From Jaltomata sinuosa (taxonomy: Eukaryota; Streptophyta; Magnoliopsida; Solanales; Solanaceae): a stretch of DNA of 64,000 nucleotides. The stretch is from NCBI GenBank assembly GCA_003996215.1, contig QJPP01004058.1:1-64000 (forward strand). Reading direction: 5' to 3'. The translations under genes were made by a program, and so were the position numbers. Positions 34,859-45,909 of the stretch are shown in pieces; positions within the stretch are counted from its first letter, which is position 1, and the number at the start of each line of letters is the position of its first letter. The notes under the pieces are model-generated. The model was given only the letters and a program-made list of their open reading frames with translations. It searched no databases and was not told the origin of the DNA.

Positions 34859-37800
34859 AATTTGGAATTAGGTTCTTCAATTAGATTATTAACTTTAATT
34901 AGGTTATTGAATCTAAGTTTTTCTAAGTTAAACTTTTTTAAGTTAAGTTTGTTAGTTTTGAGTTAAGAATTAGTTTTCAACTTTAGGTTATTTTTTTTGA
35001 ACTTGAATTAGGTACTTGAATTTGGAACTTGAATTTGGAATTAGGATTTGGAACATAAATTTGGAATTAGGTTCTTGAATTAGATTATTAACTATAATTA
35101 GGTACTTGAATTTGGAATTAGGTTCTTGAATTAGATTATTAACTTTAATTAGGTTCTTGAATCTTAGTGTTTTTAAGTTAAGATTTTTTAAGTTAAGTTT
35201 GTTAGTTTAAATTGTTAGTTTTGAGTTAAAAATTAGTTTTCAACTTTAGGTTTTTTTTTGAACTTTAGTTAGGTACTTGAATTTGGAATTAAGATTTGGA
35301 ACTTGAATTTGGAATTAGGTTTTTGAATTAGATAATTAACTTGAATTAGGTACTTGAATTTGGAACATGAATTTGGAATTAGGATTTTGAACTTGAATTT
35401 GAAATTAGGTTCTTGAATTAGATTATTAACTTTAATTAGGTTCTTGAATCTATGTTTTTTTAAGTTAAGCTTTTTTAGTTGAAGTTTGTTAGTTTTGAGT
35501 TAAGAATTAGTTTTCAACTTTAGGTTATTTTTTTGAACTTGAATTAGGTACTTGAATTTGGAACTTCAATTTGAAATTAGAATTTGGAACATGAATTTGG
35601 AATTAGGTTCTTAAATTAGATATATAGTTAGGTACTTGAATTTGGAATTAGGTTCTTGAATTAGATTATTAACTTAAATTAGATTTTTGAATCTTAGTTT
35701 TTTTAAGTTAAGCTTTTTTAAGTTAAGTTTGTTAGTTTAAATTTTTAGTTTTGAGTTAAAAATTAGTTTTCAACTTTAGGTTTTTTTTGAACTTTAGTTA
35801 GGTACTTGAATTTGGAACTTGAATTTGGAATTAAGATTTGTAACTTGAATTTGGAATTAGGATTTGGAACTTGAATTTGGAATTAGGTTTTTGAATTAGA
35901 TAATTAACTTGAATTAGGTACTTGAATTTGGAACATGAATTTGGAATTAGGATTTTGAACTTGAATTTGAAATTAAGTTCTTGAATTAGATTATTAACTT
36001 TAATTAGGTTCTTGAATCTAAGTTTTTTTAAGTTAAGCTTTTTTAAGTGAAGTTTGTTAGTTTTGAGTTAAGAATTAGTTTTCAACTTTAGGTTATTTTT
36101 TTGAACTTGAATTAGGTACTTGAATTTGGAACTTCAATTTGAAATTAGAATTTGGAACATAAATTTGGAATTAGGTTCTTGAATTAGATTATTAACTCGA
36201 ATTAGGTACTTGAATTTGGAACTTGAATTTGGAATTAGGATTTGGAACTTGAATTCGCAATTAGATTCTTGAATTTGATTATTAACTTGAATTAGGTTCT
36301 TGAATCTTAGTTTTTTTAAGTTAAGCTTTTTTAAGTTAAGATTGTTAGTTTAAATTGTTAATTTTGAGCTAAGAATTAAGTTTTCAACTTTAGTTTTTAT
36401 TTTTTTTACTTGAAATAGGTACTTGAATTTGAAATTAAGATTTGGAACTTGAATTGCAATTAGGTTGTTGAATTAGATTATTAACTTTAATTAGGTACTT
36501 TAATTTGGAATTTGAATTAGATTATTAACTTGAATTAGGCTCTTTACTCTAATTTTTTTTGAGTTAAGTTTTTTTAAGTTAAGATTGTTAGTTTAAATTG
36601 TTAGTTTTGAGTTAAGAATTAGTTTTCAACTTGAAGAATGATTTTTTGAACTACAATTAGGTTGGTTATTGAATTTGAAATTAGGTTTTTGAATTAGATT
36701 ATTCACTTGAATTTGGGAACTTTGAATTTTAAATAGGTTCTTGAATTAGATTATTAACTTGAATTAGGTTTTTGAATCTTAGTTTTTTTAAGTTAAGCTT
36801 TTTTAAATTAAGTTTGTTAGTTTAAATTGTTAATTTTGAGTTAAAAATTAGTTTTCAACTTTAGGTTTTTTTTTGAACTTGAGTTAGGTACTTGAATTTG
36901 GAATTAGGATTTGGAACTTGAATTTGGAATTAGGTTCTTGAATTAGATTATTAACTTTAATTAAGTTCTTGAATCTAAGTTTTTTATGTTAAGCTTTTTC
37001 AAGTTAAGTTTGTTAGTTTTGAGTTAAGAATTAGTTTTCCACTTTAGGTTATTTTTTTGAACTTGAATTAGGTACTTGAATTTGGAACTTGAATTTGGAA
37101 TTAGGATTTGGAACTTGAATTTGGAATTAGGTTCTTGAATTAGATTATTAACTTGAATTAAGTATTTGAATTTGAAACTTGAATTTGGAATTAGGATTTG
37201 GAACTTGAATTTCCAATTAGATTCTTGAATTTGATTATTATCTTGAATTAGGTTCTTGAATCTTAGTTTTTTTAAGTTAAGCTTTTTTAAGTTAAGGTTG
37301 TTAGTCTAAATTGTTAATTTTGAGCTAAGAATTAAGTTTTCAACTTTAGGTTTTTCTTTATTTGAAATAGGTACTTGAATTTAGAACTTGAATTTGGAAT
37401 TAAGATTTGGAACTTGAATTTGGAATTAGATTGTTTAATTAGATTTGGAATTTGAATTTGGAATTAGATTGTTTAATTAGATTTGGAATTTGAATTTGGA
37501 ATTAGGTTTTTGAATTAGATTATTAACTTGAATTAGACTCTTGAATCTAAGTTTTTTTAAGTTAAGTTTGTTAGTTTAAATTGTTAGTTTTGAGTTGAGA
37601 ATTCGTTTTCAACTTAAAGAATGATTTTTTGAACTACAATTAGGTTGGTTATTGAATTTGGAATTAGGCTCTTGAATTAGATTATTAACTTGAATTTGGG
37701 AACTTTGAATTTTAAATAGGTTCTTGAATTAGATTATTAACTTGAATTAGGTGCTTGAATCTTAGTTTTTTTAAGTTAAACTTTTTAAAGTTAAGTTTGT

Positions 37801-40176
37801 TAGTTTAAATTTTTAGTTTTGAGTTAAAAATTAGTTTTCAACTTTAGGTTTTTTTTGAACTTTAGTTAGGTACTTGAATTTGGAACTTGAATTTGGAATT
37901 AAGATTTGTAACTTGAATTTGGAATTAGGATTTGGAACTTGAATTTGGAATTAGGTTTTTGAATTAGATAATTAACTTGAATTAGGTACTTGAATTTGGA
38001 ACATGAATTTGGAATTAGGATTTTGAACTTGAATTTGAAATTAAGTTCTTGAATTAGATTATCAACTTTAATTAGGTTCTTGAATCTAAGTTTTTTTAAG
38101 TTAAGCTTTTTTAAGTGAAGTTTGTTAGTTTTGAGTTAAGAATTAGTTTTCAACTTTAGGTTATTTTTTTGAACTTGAATTAGGTACTTGAATTTGGAAC
38201 TTCAATTTGAAATTAGAATTTGGAACATAAATTTGGAATTAGGTTCTTGAATTAGATTATTAACTCGAATTAGGTACTTGAATTTGGAACTTGAATTTGG
38301 AATTAGGATTTGGAACTTGAATTCGCAATTAGATTCTTGAATTTGATTATTAACTTGAATTAGGTTCTTGAATCTTAGTTTTTTTAAGTTAAGCTTTTTT
38401 AAGTTAAGATTGTTAGTTTAAATTGTTAATTTTGAGCTAAGAATTAAGTTTTCAACTTTAGTTTTTATTTTTTTAACTTGAAATAGGTACTTGAATTTGA
38501 AATTAAGATTTGGAACTTGAATTGTAATTAGGTTGTTGAATTAGATTATTAACTTTAATTAGGTACTTCAATTTGGAATTTGAATTTGGAATTAGGTTTT
38601 TGAATTAGATTATTAACTTGAATTAGGCTCTTTACTCTAATTTTTTTTGAGTTAAGTTTTTTTAAGTTAAGATTGTTAGTTTAAATTGTTAGTTTTGAGT
38701 TAAGAATTAGTTTTCAATTTGAAGAATGATTTTTTGAACTACAATTAGGTTGGTTATTGAATTTGAAATTAGGTTTTTAAATTAGATTATTCACTTGAAT
38801 TTTGGAACTTTGAATTTTAAATAGGTTCTTGAATTAGATTATTAACTTGAATTAGGTTTTTGAATCTTAGTTTTTTTAAGTTAAGCTTTTTTAAATTAAG
38901 TTTGTTAGTTTAAATTATTAATTTTGAGTTAAAAATTAGTTTTCAACTTTAGGTTTTTTTTGAACTTGAGTTAGGTACTTGAATTTGGAATTAGGATTTG
39001 GAACTTGAATTTGGAATTAGGTTCTTGAATTAGATTATTAACTTTAATTAAGTTCTTGAATCTAAGTTTTTTTATGTTAAGCTTTTTCAAGTTAAGTTTA
39101 TTAGTTTTGAGTTAAGAATTAGTTTTCCACTTTAGGTTATTTTTTTGAACTTGAATTAGGTACTTGAATTTGGAACTTGAATTTGGAATTAGGATTTGGA
39201 ACTTGAATTTGGAATTAGGTTCTTGAATTAGATTATTAACTTGAATTAAGTATTTGAATTTGAAACTTGAATTTGGAATTAGGATTTGGAACTTGAATTT
39301 CCAATTAGATTCTTGAATTTGATTATTATCTTGAATTAGGTTCTTGAATCTTAGTTTTTTTAAGTTAAGCTTTTTTAAGTTAAGGTTGTTAGTCTAAATT
39401 GTTAATTTTGAGCTAAGAATTAAGTTTTCAACTTTAGGTTTTTCTTTATTTGAAATAGGTACTTGAATTTAGAACTTGAATTTGGAATTAAGATTTGGAA
39501 CTTGAATTTGGAATTAGATTGTTTAATTAGATTTGGAATTTGAATTTGGAATTAGGTTTTTGAATTAGATTATTAACTTGAATTAGACTCTTGAATCTAA
39601 GTTTTTTTAAGTTAAGTTTGTTAGTTTAAATTGTTAGTTTTGAGTTGAGAATTCGTTTTCAACTTAAAGAATGATTTTTTGAACTACAATTAGGTTGGTT
39701 ATTGAATTTGGAATTAAGCTCTTGAATTAGATTATTAACTTGAATTTGGGAACTTTGAATTTTAAATAGGTTCTTGAATTAGATTATTAACTTGAATTAG
39801 GTGCTTGAATCTTAGTTTCTTAAAGTTAAACTTTTTTAAGTTAAGTTTGTTAGTTTAAATTGTTAATTTTGAGTTAAGAATTAGTTTTTAACTTTAGATT
39901 CTTTTTTGAACTTGAATTAGGTATTTGAATTTAGAACTTTGAAATTAGGATTAGGAACTTGAATTTAGAACTTGAATTAGGTTCTTGAATCTTAGTTTTT
40001 TTAAGTTATACTTTTATAAATTAAGTTTGTTAGTTAAATTATTAGTTTTGAGTTAAGAACTAGTTTTCAACTTTAGGTTCTTTTTTGAACTTGAATTAGG
40101 TACTTGAATTTGAAACTTGAATTTGGAATTAGGATTTGGAGCTTGAATTTGGAATTAGGTTCATGAATTATATTAT
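34859..40176. repeat. AT-rich hierarchical satellite, block 3, with a ~2.07-kb higher-order repeat
   Basis: Same satellite and orientation as blocks 1 and 2; it continues precisely the word (GGAACATG|AATTTGGAATT) interrupted at the viral left end. A higher-order unit is visible: about 35.73-37.79 kb is repeated at about 37.80-39.85 kb with an offset of 2068 bp, falling to 2050 bp after a small deletion near 39.5 kb. Shared diagnostic variants include AACTTGAATTCGCAATTAG and GATTGTTTAATTAGATTTGG. No gene is present. Confidence 0.93.
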
Positions 40177-40290
40177 TGTGACGACCCAGACCGCCGTGAG
40201 TGACACTCACCCAACTCTCGGGTGAGGAAACCATCACTTCTCCGAACTTAAGCGTTCTAACAGCTCAAAACCCAGTGCTTAAAAGTAAAC
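40177..40290 (-). mobile_element. LTR end fragment
   Basis: Begins TGTGACGACCC at the satellite edge and continues with GTGAGTGACACTCACCCAAC, the complement of a typical gypsy/Tekay-like LTR 3' end. After about 114 bp it changes abruptly into MITE-derived sequence. Confidence 0.6.
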
Positions 40291-40787
40291 TACAGAGTAT
40301 CACAGCTAAAAATCATTTGGAGAATATAACCATAGTCGTTAATAGATAGAACAACACGACTTAGCGTGTAGCAAGTAGATGGGGTACTGCATAACTTGTA
40401 AGTCAAAAAAGTTAGTATAAAAGTTACTTTTTCATATAAGTTAATATATGGCAGCTACCGTTTTACAGATATAAGCTATAGTATTCTATTTGTCCCTTTT
40501 TTATGAATATGGGTTCTACTTCTACAGCTTCAACTCCACAACCATAATCCTTGTAGCTCAGGCTATTTGAAGGTGGTACCTTCACTTATTGTTCCAAAAT
40601 TCATTAGTAAGCGTATCAAGTACATATTTTTTTCCATCTTCACTGGGCTTCCATCGATGGCGGCTAAGGAGAAGAAAAGATAAAACAAAAAGAAAAAGAA
40701 AAATTGGGTTGGGGACGATTTTAAAATTGACCAGGGTAAAAATAAAAAGAGAAAAGGTTACTTCATTGTGAGGCTGCCACGTGTCCC
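40291..40787. mobile_element. MITE interior fragment, copy 1
   Basis: Matches 53994-54491, the interior of the MITE at 53713-56518, up to the CACGTGTCCCT word next to the inserted LTR-A. The outer inverted repeats are absent here. It shows that this block derives from a MITE that already carried LTR-A. Confidence 0.75.
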
Positions 40788-41870
40788 TATACTCACAAAA
40801 TTCTAAGCTAGATCATGACCAGAATTCTATGTGTAAGGTTTTCAAGTAATAGACAAGAAGCACAAATGGGTTCCACAGACCGTGGATGCCATTCGTGGAA
40901 CCAGACGTGCGCGGTGGCAAATGGCTTGAGATCCATGATCGGGATCCATGAACCGTGGAATAGTCCATGGGCCGTGGTCTACCCTCATGGAAATCAGGCC
41001 TGCAGTCTGACAAAAGTGAGGAGAATCACAGACCAGGTCCACTGGCCGTAGACTGGTCCACGGACCGTGGTTCTTTCTTATGGAACCCTGTGTCAAAACT
41101 TTTAGCAGTTTTTCAAATAAATATGTGTCCCGAGGGTATTTTGGACTTTTTTTATTCTTTTAAATCCTATACTAAGTCTTATTAAGCCTATAGGAGGGGT
41201 TTAATTCACTTAGTAAACTTTTCTCCCCCTCAATCCCACGACACAATTCTCAGAAAGAAAAGAAAGCAAGCGGTCTCTCCACTTTCCATCCTTAGATATT
41301 CTTCTCCAAGTATTCATTCCACAAAGTTCTAGCTAGGAATTCTTCAAAGTTCTAGGTATGTGAGTATTCAGTAAGGGTTATCTTCCACCCTTATGCCCAA
41401 ATCTCCAGTTTTAATTTGATTTCTATGAACTTATGAAGTTAGGGTTCTTACTCAATTAAGCAAGTTTCCTGTAAATTCGATTTCCTAATGTTGTTACATG
41501 ATTTCGATTTCTACTTACATGATTTTGTATGAGTTTTTACAAGTATTTATTAACCTCGTGCTTTGAAATATAAATCTAGCATAATTTGACATTATTACTT
41601 ATTTTTAAGAAAATTTGGTATGTTCAGATAACATGACCTCAAGTATTTAGAAAAATTAAATGCCTACTTTCTCAAGCTATGAAATTTAGTTAGAACATGC
41701 ATCTGAACTAGCGTTTATGTCATATTTTTAAGAAATATGTTTTCATATTATGTATGATCTCTACGATATAGTTTTGGGAGTAGTATTTAGCACCGAGGAG
41801 GTGAGGGTTCCAGACAACCCAAGTCGAGAACTACATTGTCACGTAGGTTAAAAGATCCTCGTTAGTTGAG
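40788..41870 (+). mobile_element. LTR-A fragment (5' part), copy 1
   Basis: Matches the first ~1.07 kb of the solo LTR-A at 54497-56393 but lacks about 9 bp at the start, including the terminal TGTA. It contains a cluster of CCACGGACCGTGG-like palindromic words (40875-41095). After GTTAGTTGAG (41870) it switches to inverted LTR-B sequence. Confidence 0.8.
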
Positions 41871-43458
41871 GACCAACTAAGGATCCCTAAGACAACACCT
41901 AAGTGTTCACATGTAATCCTGGTCCACATTATGACCAACCTTACAAATATGTACAACCACCCGGCCTCCAAGAACCATCATGCAACAATCATATATCAAG
42001 AATACAACCCGGTCCACTCATGGAACTATCGTAAGAATACAATCAATGCATGTACAAACAAAACCTGTATCAGGCATAGTACCTGAGCCAACCGATATAT
42101 TGAACCCGTACCAGGCGTGGTACCCGAGCCAATCGATATTATTCTTGTACCAAGCATGGTACCTCACCCAACCAATATGTAATATGTACCAGGTGTGGTA
42201 CCCGAGCCAACTGAATGTCACACACAATCTAACAAGTCAATAAATAATGAACAATATCACACTTGTAAACAAATAAGCAACCAAACCAGTTCATTTCAAA
42301 TGATTGACACAAGATCTCTTGACATTCATAATTCTTTTCCTTAGCATGCAACTCATACAATAATACGCGATAGTACAAGAATACATATTGCATATTGGGA
42401 AAACAGTAACCATCACCTACCTCGAATAATCTCAAAAGCTCTACTCTGAAGCCTTCCCATTTTTCGAAACCTTTGCTTGTTCTTGGTCTAAAAGGATTAC
42501 AAAATATACTAAAATCAGTCCAATGGCCTATAATACCTGGCTTATACAAAATCCCAATCCCCAAGCCAAAACTATAATCATTCCACCCATTCCCGGGCTT
42601 TCCCACCACAAATTCACCTAATTCTACCATTTTTATGGATACATTAAGTGAATTAAGGAGAATTGATCATAACCCAACAATAATAATCAAGACCCAAGAA
42701 CTTAACACCCTAGAATCCCTTTTTTCCTAAGATTCTACCATTCTTAGGTCAATCCAAACCTTCCCCCAAGCCTGAAACTATCAATTCTACCATATAGGAA
42801 ACGTAGTACTAAGTTAGGGGAGAAGAATTCTTACCTTTGGGACAAAAAATAGTGAAAAACAGAGTTGAAATCACCCAAATTGCCCTTTCCCTACTCCAAA
42901 ACATTCTTGAGGAAAAACTAACCATTTTGGGGAAGTTTCTGCATTAAATCCTGATGCAGTCTTCTATAGCGGTCCACACTCTGCTATAGTAGCACCGCCA
43001 TAGCGGAACCTACTGTTATGGCGGTGCTGACCAATGTTGACTTCCACTATAGCGGTGATTTATCCGCTATAGTGGAGGTCGAGATAGGGCTGTATCAATT
43101 GCAATCGCAGTTGACACTAGACAAAAATTCATAAAATTCCTCGAAAGTTCCTATTTTACAACACACCTTTCCCGACATTCTGGAACAACCCCTTCATGTC
43201 AACCTCGATATTGGAGTTCTACTTACCTGAATTAGTTTCCGAAAAGTCTCCCAAACTCCTTTATGTCTTACCTAACAGAAAAAATAGTTCACCATAAGAC
43301 ATAATATCTAATCCTTACTCGAATTTCCCTAGACCATACCTTACTCATAAATCATCTGAGATAGCCTAGCCCAGAATTTCTAACTCTCGAACCTGGAAGT
43401 TTCCTAATCCAAAACTTTGCATGAAAGGTTTACCTATAACGCCATACCCGATCATTAA
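41871..43458 (-). mobile_element. LTR-B fragment, inverted, copy 1
   Basis: LTR-like, non-coding sequence in minus orientation, with a CTATAGCGGT-type motif cluster (42969-43085) like those in other LTRs here. The 133-residue minus-strand ORF (42229-42630) has no recognisable domain and is treated as fortuitous. The fragment ends exactly where the pol remnant begins. Confidence 0.6.
42063..42222. repeat. ~40-bp tandem repeat within LTR-B
   Basis: Four imperfect copies of a unit containing GTACCAGGCGTGGTACCCGAG followed by CCAA(C/T)CGATAT; the core GTACC...GGTAC is itself palindromic. The same array occurs at 59373-59532. Confidence 0.8.
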
Positions 43459-43460
43459 AT

Positions 43461-44330
43461 TTTATCGATTACATTCTGATATACTTGAGGAGTACAGAGG
43501 AGTATGAGCAACATCTTAGAGTTGTACTTCAGACCTTGCGAGACCATTAGTTATAAGCCAAATTCACTAAGTGTGATTTTGGCTTGAGTCTGTGGCATTC
43601 CTAGGGAACGTGGTGTCCAAGTATCGGATTATGATAGATTCGATAAAGATTGCAGTAGTTCGTGATTGGGCTAGGCCAATTTCTCCTATTAAGGTTCGCA
43701 GTTTCATCGAGTTGGCCGGTTACCACATGCAGTTTATGGAGGGATTTTATTCTATAGCAGCTTTATTAACTAGATTGGCTTAGTAATATATTCCCTTACA
43801 GTGGTCATATTAGTGCAAGGCGGGCTTTCTGAAGCTCAAGGCCTTGTTGAATTCAGCTCTAATTCTTACTCTTTTGATCGAGGGTCAGGGGTTTACCATG
43901 TATTGTGATGCTTCAAGTATTGGTTTAGGTTGTGTGTTGATGCAGAAAGGCCAGGTTATTACTTATGCTTCCATATAGTTGAAGGTTCACGAGAGGAACT
44001 ACCCCACACATGACTTAGAGTTAGCAATGGTAGTCTTCGTATTGAAGATTTGGAGGCATTATCTTTATAGCATGCATTGTGATATCTTCACTGACCATTG
44101 TAGTCTTTAGTACATATTCAGCCAAAAGGATCTAAATTTGAGACATCGTAGGTGGTTGGAGTTACTGAAAATACTATGACATCGCTATTCTTTATCATCT
44201 AGGCAAGGTGAACATGGTAGCGAATGCCTTGAGCTAGAAGGCAATGAGTATGGGTATCTTGTATTTCTTAGTGATAGAGGAGCAACTTTTAGCATGGGAC
44301 ATCTAGTCCTTGGCTAACAGGTTGGTTAGA
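43461..44330 (+). pseudogene. pol: Chromovirus pol remnant: RT C-terminus and RNase H, copy 1
   Basis: The remnant begins at the RT active-site box, here FIDYILIY with the second catalytic Asp changed to Tyr. It continues with sequence recognisable as the gypsy FLGxVVS region and the WARPISPIKVRSFIELAGYH connection motif (43592-43783). RNase H follows with YCDASSIGLGC (43911-43943), interrupted by several stops. All upstream gag, protease and most of RT are missing because the segment is joined to LTR-B. Compared with the copy at 60771 it has more departures from the chromovirus consensus (for example FIELAGY against FIGLAGY). It is non-functional. Confidence 0.85.
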
Positions 44331-45740
44331 CTTGATATTTCTGAGCTGGGCCATATTCTTGCTTGTGTTGAGGCAAGATCTTCCTTGTTAGAGCATATTT
44401 GGGCACAACAGTTTGATAATGTGAGGTTGAGGATCATTCATGACAAGGTGTTGAGCAGTAAGGCTAGGAAGCTGACTGTAGATATAGAGGGGGTTCTGAG
44501 GATCGAGGGTCGTATTTGCATTCCTAGAGTTGGTGAATTGGTTAGCTTGATCTTGGAGGAGGCTTATTGTTCTAGATATTTCATTCATCCAGGGGTAGCT
44601 AAGAAGTATCGTCACTTGAGGCAACACTACTAGAGGTATGGGATGAAGAGGATATTTCACCTTTCATGTCTAGGTGTTTGAACTATCAGGAGGTGATGTT
44701 TGAGCACTAGAGACCAGGTGATTTATCTCGGAGGCTACCCATTCCGGAGTGGAAATGGGAGAGGATAGCCATGGACTTTGTAGTCAGTTTTCCATGTACC
44801 TTGCAGAGATTTGATGCTATTTGGGTCATTATGGATAGGTTGACGAAGTCTGCTCACTTTCTGCCGATTCAGACTTCCAACAGTTTTGAGAGGTTAGCTC
44901 AGATCTACATTCGTGAGATTGTCCTTTTACATGGGGTGATAGTTTCTATCATTTGTGATTGTGGTACTCAGTTCACTTTGCATTTCTGGAGGTCTATTCA
45001 GAGAGAGTTAGGTACTAGACTTGAGCTTAGCACCACTTTTCATCTGCAGACAGACAGTCAGTCAGAGTGCACTATTTGGGCTCTGGAAGATATGTTGCAA
45101 ACCTGTGTTATTGATTTCAGGGGTCAGTGGGACCAGTGTTTAGCCTTGGCAGAGTTTTCATATAATAATAGTTACTATTCCAGCATTCATATGGCTTCGT
45201 TCAAGGTTTTGTATGGTATACGGTGCAGATCTCTGGTGGGTTGGTTTGATGCTTTCATACTTAGGTCATGGGGTACCGACTTGCTTCGTGATTCTATGGA
45301 TAGAGTTTGGGTTATTCAAGAGAGACTTCGCATTGCCCAGAGTAGGTAGAAGAGTTATTCTCACTCGAGGGTTCTAGATCTAGAGTTCATGGTTGGTGAC
45401 AGTGTGTTCCTTCGGGTGTTGCCCATGAAGGGCGTGATAAGGTTTGGGAGGAAGGGTAAGCTTAGTCCTAGGTTTATTGGGCCATTTGATATCGTTCTTC
45501 GTATTGGGGAGGTTGCTTATGAGTTGGCCTTGCCTCCTGCGCTTTCCTGTGTGCATCCTATTTTTCATGTCTCTATGTTGTGGCGGTATATTCCGGATGA
45601 GTCTCACGTGCTTCAATAGGATTCATTTCAGTTGTATGAGTCCTTAGCTATTGAGGAAGAGCCTGTTGCTATTTCGGATAGACAGGTTAGGAAGTTGAGG
45701 TCCAAGGAGATTCCATCAGTTAAGGTTCAGTGGTGACATC
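44331..45740 (+). pseudogene. int: Chromovirus integrase and chromodomain remnant, copy 1
   Basis: The N-terminal zinc-binding part is damaged (44520-44720; an expected His in EEAH is Tyr, with stops and a frame change). The core in 44771-45349 still shows the three acidic positions: AMDFVVSFP, SIICDCGTQF and QSECTIWALE. A GPY/F-type module (FIGPFDIV) lies in 45389-45619, and after an in-frame stop a chromodomain-like segment (EEEPVAISDRQVRKLRSKEI) reaches 45736. Integrase with a C-terminal chromodomain identifies a chromovirus, probably of the Tekay/Del clade; such chromodomains direct integration to heterochromatin. The multiple stops make it a pseudogene. Confidence 0.88.
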
Positions 45741-45909
45741 GTCTAAGGTCTCGCGAAGCCGGTCAACGGTAGCCTAAGAGCAAGTCAAAAAGGAGGCTAC
45801 TTGGGGGATTGAGACTGATATGTAGACCCGCTGTCTTTGTCTTTTTAAGTCATCAGGTACTATTTTGTCTCTAACTTTCAAGGACGAAATTCCTTTTAGT
45901 AGTGGATAT

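Noticed and set aside
42229..42630. 133-residue minus-strand ORF, repeated at 59539-59940
   Set aside because: Located in an LTR-B fragment. Identity between copies reflects the block duplication, and no domain is visible.
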